NCBI GenBank assembly: GCA_913061435.1
Contig: CAJXUK010000014.1
Coordinates: 1 to 64,000 of the forward strand
Length of the DNA: 64,000 bases
Direction of reading: 5' to 3'
Origin: an uncultured Thalassolituus sp.
GTDB taxonomy: Bacteria > Pseudomonadota > Gammaproteobacteria > Pseudomonadales > Oceanobacteraceae
Of this stretch, positions 1 to 8,935 are shown in pieces. The stretch's first letter is position 1. Each line of letters opens with the position of its first letter. A program made the position numbers and the translations under genes. Below the pieces are notes generated by a model. The model ran no database searches, was not told the DNA's origin, and worked only from the letters and a program-made list of their open reading frames with translations.

Positions 1-178
1 GAGCTGAACCTCGACCTACTTTAATTTTTATTTCGGTTTACGTTTTTTGTCGAGCTGAACCTCGACCTACTTTAATTTTTTGTTCGGTTTACGTTTTTTG
101 TCGAGCTGAACCTCGACCTACTTTAATTTTTATTTCGGTTTACGTTTTTTGTCGAGCCGTACCTCGACCTACTTTAAT
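1..178. repeat. Tandem 51-bp repeat, about 3.5 copies (starts at 1, 52, 103, 154), each containing the palindrome GTCGAG-CTGAAC-CTCGAC
   Basis: Direct reading: GAGCTGAACCTCGACCTACTTTAATTTTTATTTCGGTTTACGTTTTTTGTC recurs with exact 51-bp period; array may extend left of the window. Confidence 0.95.
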
Positions 179-187
179 ATTTGTTTA

Positions 188-1030
188 TTAGTACAAATAC
201 GGTTCAAATTCTTTAAAGCAGCTTGGGCTAATGACTATTTGCTGGGCTTCGGGTTTTGGTTGGTAGTGGTCTAGGCGCAGGCGTTGCAGTAAATACCTTG
301 CTAGTGCAGCGCGTACGGGTATTTCTCGCACCCAACTGCCCTGTTCGTTCTGCTGCATTTGGTAATCTAGAGCGATGATGCGTTGTTGTTGTTCGTTGAG
401 GCGGCTGTCGGGTTCTATTTTGAGTACCAGCTGGCTATTCCATTCTTGGTCTTGTTCTTTGCCATGGGTGCTTGGGCCTTCAAATTCGGGTTTGAGGGCT
501 TCATTTTCAAAGCAGAATCGAGAGAGTACAAAGTCGCGGTAGGCGTTGTTTTTTTCACAATGCGCGCGAACGTGGTAGCGCAGGCCGTCGAATACCAAGC
601 TGTGTGGGCTGATGATGCGCGACTCATAATCGGGGCTGGATAATGACTGATAGCCAATATCGATGCGTTGTTGGTTACGAATGGCGCGCAGTATTGGGCG
701 TATTAAATTAGGGTCGATGTTACGCAGTGGTGCTTCTAATAGCTGAATGCCGATCACGTCGGATAATTCACTGCGGCAGTATTCGTCGATGTGCCCTTGG
801 GTAAAAGCCGGGGTAAATAGATCGCTGGGTTTGTAGCCTTTTAGCGATGCGTCGTAGGTTAGGTTGCTGGGTTGCCGTTCTAGGTATTCATTCAGTAGCT
901 TTTTGGCTTTGCTGCGACCAAAACCAAATTCTTGTTGCAGGTGTTGCAGTGTTAAGCGCCCTTCCCATTGGATGATGATTTCAATGTAGGCGTAGCATTG
1001 GCGTTGTTCTCTGCTTAGATTAAGGCTCAC
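188..1030 (-). CDS. WYL-domain transcriptional regulator
   Basis: 280 aa ORF with N-terminal HTH-like segment and WYL-like central region (RIISPHSLVFDGLRYHVRAHCEKNNAYRDFVLSRF). Confidence 0.8.
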   Translation of the reverse strand: MSLNLSREQRQCYAYIEIIIQWEGRLTLQHLQQEFGFGRSKAKKLLNEYLERQPSNLTYDASLKGYKPSDLFTPAFTQGHIDEYCRSELSDVIGIQLLEAPLRNIDPNLIRPILRAIRNQQRIDIGYQSLSSPDYESRIISPHSLVFDGLRYHVRAHCEKNNAYRDFVLSRFCFENEALKPEFEGPSTHGKEQDQEWNSQLVLKIEPDSRLNEQQQRIIALDYQMQQNEQGSWVREIPVRAALARYLLQRLRLDHYQPKPEAQQIVISPSCFKEFEPYLY

Positions 1031-1122
1031 GATTTACGTCCATGTTAAAAAGTTTTTAATCAACAAGGCGTAAGATAACGAGTCTGGTAGTTTTTGACAA
1101 GGATAATGATGAGAGGGCGATT

Positions 1123-1144
1123 GTCGGGCTGAACCCCGACCTAC
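1123..1144. repeat. Dispersed palindromic repeat (GTCGGGCTGAACCCCGACCTAC)
   Basis: Perfect stem GTCGGG/CCCGAC; same family as the 1-178 array. Confidence 0.85.
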
Positions 1145-1159
1145 ATTTAGAGCTTAATT

Positions 1160-1231
1160 TAGGTCGCCCTTTAGGGCGACAAAAAGATAGAGATATTTGC
1201 AGGGCGTTTGTCGGGCTGAAGCCCGACCTAC
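1160..1231. repeat. Two-hairpin palindromic element with inverted TAGGTCG/CGACCTA ends
   Basis: GTCGCCC-TTTA-GGGCGAC hairpin followed by GTCGGGCTGAAGCCCGACCTAC hairpin. Confidence 0.85.
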
Positions 1232-1245
1232 ATAAGAATTGTCTG

Positions 1246-1635
1246 CTAGGCCGTTTTGCTTTCAGCTTCGGCTGGGCTAAAGCGTTGTTCTAAATAGCTA
1301 ATGATGTCGCCTGATTCATACATCCAGCTCACGTCACCGTTGTCTTCTTCTATGCGTAGGCACGGCACTTTTAACAACCCACCACCTTGGGTGAGTTCTT
1401 GTTTGTATTGTTCGCTTTTTTTTACGTTGCACGTTTGTATGTTCAGGCCGTTACGTTTAATAGCACGGCGTACTTTTACACAAAACGGGCATGCTGGGTA
1501 TTGATACAAGGCCAATTTGGTTGTTTGTGTATCGATTACCGCTTGCTCACTGGCTTCGCGTTTGATGCTTTTAGGGGTAAATACCCAGTTAAAAAACAAG
1601 ATAAGTGCACCTAATATTGCGCGTACGATAAACAT
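1246..1635 (-). CDS. Glutaredoxin / GST N-terminal domain membrane-anchored protein
   Basis: CPFC active-site motif in YQYPACPFCVKVRRAIKRNGL; N-terminal hydrophobic segment. Confidence 0.8.
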   Translation of the reverse strand: MFIVRAILGALILFFNWVFTPKSIKREASEQAVIDTQTTKLALYQYPACPFCVKVRRAIKRNGLNIQTCNVKKSEQYKQELTQGGGLLKVPCLRIEEDNGDVSWMYESGDIISYLEQRFSPAEAESKTA

Positions 1636-1749
1636 AGTTGTTTTCCTAAAAGTGGTTATTTAGTATGAAAAATGGGCATTATACGCGGTTGGCGCTTATA
1701 GGCTAGTCGATTGCTTCCCTATCCTGCTTATCTCATGTATAAACCCATT

Positions 1750-2628
1750 ATGAAAACTCCAAAACGTATACAGCCCTTGGTGGATGACGGTGTCGTAGAC
1801 GAAGTCTTAAGCCAGTTAATGAGTGGTAAAGAAGCCACGGTTTATGTCGTGCGCTGCGGCGATGAAATTCGCTGCGCTAAAGTCTACAAAGAAGCTGCCA
1901 AAAGAAGCTTTAAGCAGGCTGTTCAGTATCAAGAAGGCCGTAAGAGCAAAAATAGTCGTCGCCAACGGGCGATGGAAAAAGGCTCTAAATATGGTCGCAA
2001 GCAGCAAGAAGAGTCTTGGCACAATGCCGAGGTCGATGCCTTGTATCGCTGCGCTGATGCGGGTATTCGTGTGCCGACCCCTTATGGGTGTTTCGACGGT
2101 GTGCTGCTGATGGAATTGGTAACTTACGACGATGGTGATGTGGCACCCCGTTTGAACGATGTGTCTATGTCGGAAGAACAAGCACTGGAAGATCACGCCA
2201 CGGTAATTAACGACGTTAAGCGTATGTTGGTTGCCGGATTGGTGCATGGGGATTTGTCGGAATTTAATGTGTTGGTAGACGACTATGGTCCGGTAATTAT
2301 TGATTTACCCCAAGCGGTTGATGCCGCCGCCAACAACCATGCCTTTTCTATGCTTGAGCGCGATGTGCGTAATATGACCGAGTATTATGGCCAATATGCG
2401 CCACAATTATTAAAAACCAATTACGCCAAAGAAATGTGGGCCTTATACGAAGACGGTAATTTAACCGCCGATACAATTTTAACGGGCTTGTATGAAGAAT
2501 CCACCGAGAGCGCGGATGTGGATTCGGTAATGGATGAAATTCGTGCGGTACTCGCCGAAGAACGTAAGCGTAAAGAGCGTGAAGCGAACGCCGACGACGA
2601 TTACACTTACGACGAAATAAAAGATTAA
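1750..2628 (+). CDS. RIO-type serine/threonine protein kinase
   Basis: SGKEATVY, LVHGDLSEFNVLV catalytic loop and PVIIDLPQ metal-binding motifs; ATG at 1750 is the likely start within the longer ORF. Confidence 0.85.
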   Translation: MKTPKRIQPLVDDGVVDEVLSQLMSGKEATVYVVRCGDEIRCAKVYKEAAKRSFKQAVQYQEGRKSKNSRRQRAMEKGSKYGRKQQEESWHNAEVDALYRCADAGIRVPTPYGCFDGVLLMELVTYDDGDVAPRLNDVSMSEEQALEDHATVINDVKRMLVAGLVHGDLSEFNVLVDDYGPVIIDLPQAVDAAANNHAFSMLERDVRNMTEYYGQYAPQLLKTNYAKEMWALYEDGNLTADTILTGLYEESTESADVDSVMDEIRAVLAEERKRKEREANADDDYTYDEIKD

Positions 2629-2661
2629 CTTGTTTTTAAACCGCCTTATTTACAGCCCTAT

Positions 2662-4677
2662 CTAAACGGCATTAAACGCAAGTTCGTTTTGAATTTTGTT
2701 TTTAATGTCGCTGTATCTTAACTTTTCACAACACCCAAATCCTTCCAGTTGCCTAACCTTGTTGCGTGCAAATACCGGCACGCTGATGCCCGCCAAAAAG
2801 CGGCATTGCAGATCCACCGATACGCTTATTTTGCCAGCGAGTTGCCGATTTAATCCTGCTAAACACTGGCTTAAATAGTCGTTACTTGGCCACTGGGGTT
2901 GTTCACTGTAATTGAGCTTTACCGCCTGCCCTCGGCACACTGAACAATGCCCACATTGCTGCGGCGCGTTTTGATCGTCGAAGTAACGCGCGAGGTTGTA
3001 ACTAAAACAACTAGTAAGTTCAAAAAAGCGCACTAACGCCGCAATACGTTTAATTTCTTTTTCTTCTTTGTCGACAAAATACTCATACAGTTTTTGGGTT
3101 AAATCAGGTTGATTTAACTCGTGCTGATTCACTTGAAACACTTCGGTCATTTTTTTACTTTCAAGTTCAATCAGTTGCTTTTCGGCTAAATAATCCAGTG
3201 CCACAACCGCGCGGCCTCGATCGTATTGAAAGCGGTTAAATAAGGCTTCAAAATCGGGAGTTGCCCACACTTTTTTCATTTGGCTGGTGTCAAAAATGGC
3301 TTGTAAAAACGCCCTGCGCTCGCTGTTTTTATCGCCGCTAAAGTGCGCGAGTATTTGATCTTTTGGTTGTAAGAATTTATATCTAAATTCAGCAAAATAG
3401 GCGTACATGGGTTTTATAACGCCTAACATTTCGAGCTGTACTAACAGCGTTTTAAGCGGTAATTGGCGAATATTACTGGCATTGGATAAGCTGATCACTT
3501 GCAACTCCCATTCGCCTTTACTTTTTTCGCTGTTTTGTCCGCTGTTTTGATTTTGCTCGCTACGAATGTTTTCCAATAAATAGTCAATGGCAGAATATTC
3601 TGGGGTATCGCCATAAACAAAATTTTCTACCGTATTTAAGCCGTCTAAATTGGCTAAGGTGATGCAATTAGACGGTAAGCCGTCGCGCCCTGCTCGGCCG
3701 ATTTCTTGGCTGTAGTTTTCAATCGATTTGGGTAAATCGTAATGCACCACAAAACGAATATCCGATTTATCAATGCCCATGCCAAAAGCAATGGTTGCGA
3801 CCACGATTTGCACATCACCGCACATAAAACTGTTTTGAATGTGCTGGCGTTTATCTGAATCAAAACCCGCATGATAGGCGCTCGAATCAATGCCTTGGGC
3901 TTGCAGTTTTGCGGCAACCAATTCAGCAGTATGTTGCAAGGTAACATAGACAATGCCAGAGCAGTTTTGCTGAAAAATACTGCGCTGCTGATGAATAATC
4001 TGCGCCAGCTGTTGCGGTTTATCGCGCTCGGCCACGGCGACCACAGACAAGTCTAGATTTTGTCGATAAAAGCCGGTTTGAATAATGTGCTCTGGCTTAA
4101 TAGAAAACTTAGCCGCCATGTCGCGCTTAACGGCTTTGGTTGCCGTGGCGGTTAATAATAATACCAAGGGAATATTCAGCTCTTGGCAATACACCGGCAG
4201 TTTTAAATAGTCGGGGCGAAAGTTATGCCCCCACTCAGAGATACAGTGGGCTTCGTCAACGACTAGCATGGAAATGGGCACAGCACTGATGAACTGGCGA
4301 AAACGTTCATTTTTAAAACGCTCTACCGACACCATTAATATTTTAGTTTTGCCCGAGCGCACATCGGCCATAACTTGTTGGCTTTCTGGGCCTGTTAATG
4401 AGGAGTCAATACTGGCTGCAGCAATGCCTTTGCTGGCTAAAAATTCGAGTTGATCTTTCATCAATGCTAATAACGGCGAAACCACCAAGGTGACGTTCGG
4501 CAGATGCATCGCGGTAAGCTGATAACACAAGGATTTACCCGACCCTGTGGGGAAAATGGCTAACGAACTTTGCCCGGCTAATAGCTGAGTAATGGTTTGT
4601 TGTTGGCCACTCCGAAATTCATCAAAACCAAAGGTGTGTTTTAAAGACTGCTGCAGTGCGCTGGTATGTATATTCAT
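2662..4677 (-). CDS. recQ: ATP-dependent DNA helicase RecQ
   Basis: FPTGSGKSLCYQL Walker A, VDEAHCISEWGH, QEIGRAGRDG, and zinc-binding CGHCSVC. Confidence 0.92.
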   Translation of the reverse strand: MNIHTSALQQSLKHTFGFDEFRSGQQQTITQLLAGQSSLAIFPTGSGKSLCYQLTAMHLPNVTLVVSPLLALMKDQLEFLASKGIAAASIDSSLTGPESQQVMADVRSGKTKILMVSVERFKNERFRQFISAVPISMLVVDEAHCISEWGHNFRPDYLKLPVYCQELNIPLVLLLTATATKAVKRDMAAKFSIKPEHIIQTGFYRQNLDLSVVAVAERDKPQQLAQIIHQQRSIFQQNCSGIVYVTLQHTAELVAAKLQAQGIDSSAYHAGFDSDKRQHIQNSFMCGDVQIVVATIAFGMGIDKSDIRFVVHYDLPKSIENYSQEIGRAGRDGLPSNCITLANLDGLNTVENFVYGDTPEYSAIDYLLENIRSEQNQNSGQNSEKSKGEWELQVISLSNASNIRQLPLKTLLVQLEMLGVIKPMYAYFAEFRYKFLQPKDQILAHFSGDKNSERRAFLQAIFDTSQMKKVWATPDFEALFNRFQYDRGRAVVALDYLAEKQLIELESKKMTEVFQVNQHELNQPDLTQKLYEYFVDKEEKEIKRIAALVRFFELTSCFSYNLARYFDDQNAPQQCGHCSVCRGQAVKLNYSEQPQWPSNDYLSQCLAGLNRQLAGKISVSVDLQCRFLAGISVPVFARNKVRQLEGFGCCEKLRYSDIKNKIQNELAFNAV

Positions 4678-4825
4678 GCAATCAATCTATCGGTATCACC
4701 GCGTGAGCGCAAGTACAGTTAGCCAGTCTAAACAAACATAGCGATTGACTCGGGTTTACGATAAAATCGCGCCATTATTAGACCTAGCTGTCTTTATTTT
4801 TTAGTTCAACCTTGATGAGCCCGAT

Positions 4826-6217
4826 ATGTCAGAAACTCCCATTTCTATTGATCCACAGAATCCGAGCGATGTTATCGCTTCTAGCAAATACGATAGCAGC
4901 GGCAAAATCGGCTTTGTGAGTCTGGGCTGCCCGAAAAATTCGGTGGACAGTGAACGCATTCTTACGCAATTGAAAATGGACGGTTATGACATTACCAACA
5001 CCTACGAAGATGCCGACGTGGTGGTTGTGAATACCTGTGGTTTTATTGATGCGGCCAAACAAGAATCGTTAGACGCCATCAAAGAAGCCATGACCTCGAA
5101 CGGCAAAGTCATCGTCACCGGCTGCATGGGCAAAGGCGCGGATGCTGATTTAATTAAAAAAGAAAATCCTGGCGTACTGTCTATTTCTGGCGCTCATGCT
5201 TACGAAGAAGTGATGACCGCGGTACACGAGTGGGTGCCACCGAATCCAGACTTTGACCCCTTTACCGATTTAATTCCGGCTCAGGGCGTTAAGCTAACCC
5301 CACGTCACTATTCGTACTTAAAAATTTCGGAAGGTTGTAACCACAAGTGCACTTTCTGCATCATCCCAGACATGCGCGGCAAGCACGTTAGCCGCCCGAT
5401 TGGCGATGTGTTAGAAGAAGCTAAGCGCTTAGTCGATGCGGGCACCAAAGAGTTGTTGGTGATTTCTCAAGATACCAGCGCCTATGGCGTTGATATGAAA
5501 TTCCGCACCGGTTTTTGGAATGGCATGCCGGTTAAAACTAATTTGCTGTCGTTATGCCAAGAGCTTGGCAAGCTGGGCGTTTGGGTACGTTTGCATTACG
5601 TTTACCCTTATCCGCACGTTGACGACATTATCCCGATGATGGCCGAAAATCATATTCTGCCGTATTTGGATATTCCGTTTCAGCACGCAAGCCCAGCGGT
5701 TTTGAAATTAATGAAACGCCCTGCTCACGCTGAAAATACCCTAGCGCGGATTAAAAAGTGGCGTGAGATTGCGCCCAACATTGTATTGCGTTCGACGTTT
5801 GTGGTTGGCTTCCCGGGTGAAACCGAAGAAGACTTCCAGATTCTTTTAGACTGGTTAGACGAAGCTGAACTAGACCGTGTGGGTTGTTTCAAATACAGCC
5901 CAGTTGAAGGCGCACGCGCTAACGCATTACCAAATCATGTACCAGAAGACATTCAGCAAGATCGCTGGGAGCGCTTTATGGCCAAGGCGCAAGAAATTAG
6001 CACGCGCAAACTGGCGCGCCGCGTTGGCCAAACCATGCAAGTATTGATTGATGATGTTGATGAAGAAGGCGCGGTTGGTCGCACAGTAGCCGATGCACCA
6101 AATATCGATGGCATGGTGTATTTGAATGAATACTTCGATTGTGCCCCAGGGGATTTTGTTGAAGTCGAAATCACGCATTCCGATGAATATGATCTTTGGG
6201 GTGAAGTTAAAGTCTAA
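4826..6217 (+). CDS. rimO: Ribosomal protein S12 methylthiotransferase RimO (radical SAM)
   Basis: [37 protein letters not shown] radical SAM CxxxCxxC. Confidence 0.96.
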   Translation: MSETPISIDPQNPSDVIASSKYDSSGKIGFVSLGCPKNSVDSERILTQLKMDGYDITNTYEDADVVVVNTCGFIDAAKQESLDAIKEAMTSNGKVIVTGCMGKGADADLIKKENPGVLSISGAHAYEEVMTAVHEWVPPNPDFDPFTDLIPAQGVKLTPRHYSYLKISEGCNHKCTFCIIPDMRGKHVSRPIGDVLEEAKRLVDAGTKELLVISQDTSAYGVDMKFRTGFWNGMPVKTNLLSLCQELGKLGVWVRLHYVYPYPHVDDIIPMMAENHILPYLDIPFQHASPAVLKLMKRPAHAENTLARIKKWREIAPNIVLRSTFVVGFPGETEEDFQILLDWLDEAELDRVGCFKYSPVEGARANALPNHVPEDIQQDRWERFMAKAQEISTRKLARRVGQTMQVLIDDVDEEGAVGRTVADAPNIDGMVYLNEYFDCAPGDFVEVEITHSDEYDLWGEVKV

Positions 6218-6227
6218 ACAGTAAAAA

Positions 6228-6284
6228 GTAGGTTGTCCTTTAGGGCAACAATTTGCATCGTTGTTGGGCTAAACCCCAACCTAC
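6228..6284. repeat. 57-bp two-hairpin palindromic element between convergent rimO and sbcB
   Basis: GTAGGTTGTCCTTTAGGGCAAC...GTTGGGCTAAACCCCAACCTAC with inverted GTAGGTTG/CAACCTAC ends. Confidence 0.88.
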
Positions 6285-6287
6285 CTT

Positions 6288-7742
6288 TTAATAATTATCA
6301 CCGGGATAAATGGACTCTGCATATAACTGCAATTCTTGCAGAATAAACATTTTCTCTTGATCGTGCTGATGCTGCACCGCGGCTTCTTGTAACGCTAAGG
6401 CAAACTGCTCAAAATTCAATCCTGGGCCATTGCCCATTAAGCTATTAAAACAGTGTTTTTGCCATCGCTCAAACTCGTCTTCTTGGAGTGCTTCTGGGTA
6501 ATTGCGCGCCTTAAATCGAAAGAACATTTCTTCGCCACGGGGGTCCTGAAACTGAGCCTGAAAACCCGCTAAAGCCGATGCTGGTGTTGCATGAATTTGA
6601 GCCATCATTTTCTTGTCGGCATTACTCCAAAAACCCCCACTGTATAACTGTACGTCAACATCGCTATTCTTACGGTCAAACTCCCGCTTAGTAAATAATG
6701 CATGCAGGTTTTTTATAATGCTGGGCTCTGCTGCTAACAGTTGATGCATGCTGGCTAAGTTAGCACGTAAGAGTTCACCGGATAAGTTCCAGCGCTCGGC
6801 TTGATCGGGGGTTAGTGTTTTAGCCGGTGCTAATACTGGGCTTTTGTTTATGTGCACTTCTTTTATCGCTAAACGCTCAACCCCTTCGGGTAAGTCTGCC
6901 TGCTTGGTAAATAAACGCTGTTGCATTTGTTCTACTGATAAACCCGACAAGGTATTGGGGTCTTGGGATAAATCAAAGGCAAAAAACGAGTTTTTATTGG
7001 TTGGGTGCCAACAAATGGGCACGACTACGGCTAAACAACCACGATCCACACCGTACATGCCAGAAATATGCACCAAAGGTTTGTGTCGATCCACGTCAAT
7101 TAAACCCATTATCTGTTGCTTGGAACGATTAGCATAAAGATAACGGTATAATTTAGGTTGCTTTTCTAACAGCAGTTTAGCAACGGCTATGGTGGCTCTT
7201 ACGTCGACAACGGCATCGTGAGCTTTACCCAAATCAATGCCATTGGCGGCGGTTAAATCTTCTAAGCGAAAACTAACCTTACCTTCAGCATTTTTGGGCC
7301 ATTTAATGCCTTCTGGGCGCAGTGCATAGGCGCAACGCATTACGTCTAAAATATCCCAACGGGAATTGCCGTTCTTGTATTCACGCTCGTAAGGGTCGTA
7401 AAAATTGCGGTATAAGGTATAGCGGGTAATTTCATCGTCGAAGCGAATGCTGTTGTAACCTGCTACACAGGTATCGGGCACAGAAAAGATGCGATTTATT
7501 TCATTAATAAAATCGTTTTCGGGCATGCCGTTTTGCAGGCATTGTTGAGGGGTTATGCCAGTGATCATAGATGCTTGCGGGTGTGGCAAGTAGTCGGCAC
7601 TGGGCGCACAAAATAGCTGTACTGGCTCGTCTATTTCATTGAGGTTTTCATCGGTGCGAATGCACGCAAATTGAGCGGGCCGATCATAAGAAGGATCGGC
7701 ACCAAAGGTTTCGTAATCGTACCAAATAATAGACTGGCTCAT
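6288..7742 (-). CDS. sbcB: Exodeoxyribonuclease I
   Basis: WYDYETFGADPSYDRPAQFACIRTD exonuclease motif I and full-length ExoI-like sequence. Confidence 0.92.
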   Translation of the reverse strand: MSQSIIWYDYETFGADPSYDRPAQFACIRTDENLNEIDEPVQLFCAPSADYLPHPQASMITGITPQQCLQNGMPENDFINEINRIFSVPDTCVAGYNSIRFDDEITRYTLYRNFYDPYEREYKNGNSRWDILDVMRCAYALRPEGIKWPKNAEGKVSFRLEDLTAANGIDLGKAHDAVVDVRATIAVAKLLLEKQPKLYRYLYANRSKQQIMGLIDVDRHKPLVHISGMYGVDRGCLAVVVPICWHPTNKNSFFAFDLSQDPNTLSGLSVEQMQQRLFTKQADLPEGVERLAIKEVHINKSPVLAPAKTLTPDQAERWNLSGELLRANLASMHQLLAAEPSIIKNLHALFTKREFDRKNSDVDVQLYSGGFWSNADKKMMAQIHATPASALAGFQAQFQDPRGEEMFFRFKARNYPEALQEDEFERWQKHCFNSLMGNGPGLNFEQFALALQEAAVQHQHDQEKMFILQELQLYAESIYPGDNY

Positions 7743-7810
7743 TGCGCCTGCATACTCTAAAAAATTCAGCGCTTAGTCTAGCAGAGCCGAGCCATGACTG
7801 TGAACAGCTG

Positions 7811-8767
7811 TTATATACTTGGTAGTTTATCGAAATCACTCATTTGAAAGAAGTTATGTGCGTCGCGGGATGATTGCACGGGTAATTCTTCCATCGGCAT
7901 GTGGCCAACACCTTCATAAACGATGGTATTTGAATTCGCTATCGCATCTTCAAATTGTTTTAAGATCGACAATGGCACCCACTGATCTTCTGCGCCCCAC
8001 ATTAATAACGTCGGTGTGGTCACTTCAGATACACGATCGCCGAGGTGTGGATTTACACTTTGCACTTTCATAATTCTAAACGCTTCGATCAAGGCTTTGC
8101 GGTTGCCCTCGCGGGTGGTCATATCAAAGTAACGTTGAGTCAGTTTGTCGGTGACTTTATCAGAATCACCAAAAGCGGCATTTACGTTCAAGTCTACTAA
8201 GAACTTCGGCATCATTAAGCCACCAATTTCACCAATGACTGGTAGAGCTGATGCGCTCATTATAAATGGCATATCCTGAGGAAAACCTGCGGCGTCTAAT
8301 AAAATCATTTTCTTAACACGATCTGGGCGATGCAGTGCATAGTTCCAAGAAATATATCCACCTAATGAATTACCCGCTAGGTACATTTCGTCGATACTAA
8401 GCTTGTTTAAGAACTTATCGAGCTTGTCCACCATGTAAGCGATATCGTATTCATCTGTTCGCGGATCAATGCCGGTTAAGCCATGACCTGGTAGGTCAAT
8501 ACGCAAGATACGGTAGTGATCAGCTAATCGATTTACCCAGCCGTCCCATGTGTGTAATGAAGAAGCTACACCGTGCAATAATACAAGCGTTGGGCCATCA
8601 CCTTGATCACGATAGTGAATCACTAGGTCGTCTACGGCCATAAATTTTGAGGTTTCGTCGGTATACTTTTCGGTTAGTCCCGACAGCGGTTGAGTAGTCA
8701 TCCCCATGGATACACAGCCGTGCAGTACTATCGTTGACAGAATTAAAAGATATTTAAACCAATTCAT
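7811..8767 (-). CDS. Putative lipoprotein alpha/beta hydrolase
   Basis: GNSLGG nucleophile elbow, LLHGVASSLHTWDGW; N-terminal lipobox-like VLHGC. Confidence 0.85.
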   Translation of the reverse strand: MNWFKYLLILSTIVLHGCVSMGMTTQPLSGLTEKYTDETSKFMAVDDLVIHYRDQGDGPTLVLLHGVASSLHTWDGWVNRLADHYRILRIDLPGHGLTGIDPRTDEYDIAYMVDKLDKFLNKLSIDEMYLAGNSLGGYISWNYALHRPDRVKKMILLDAAGFPQDMPFIMSASALPVIGEIGGLMMPKFLVDLNVNAAFGDSDKVTDKLTQRYFDMTTREGNRKALIEAFRIMKVQSVNPHLGDRVSEVTTPTLLMWGAEDQWVPLSILKQFEDAIANSNTIVYEGVGHMPMEELPVQSSRDAHNFFQMSDFDKLPSI

Positions 8768-8935
8768 TCGGTTAGATCCTTTTTATAATTATTTAGTTTT
8801 AGGATGGTGAGTTAAATAATTTTGGATTTTATCACAGCATTCGCTCTAACCCAATTCAATGTCGGTGAGTTTACCGGTAGAATAGATTTTTTACACCCGA
8901 ATACCGTTGAACATTAGTTTCAGGACGATTATTAC

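Noticed and set aside
1-178. CRISPR-like periodic repeats
   Set aside because: The whole 51-bp period is conserved, so there are no variable spacers, and no cas genes are present; it is a simple tandem repeat.
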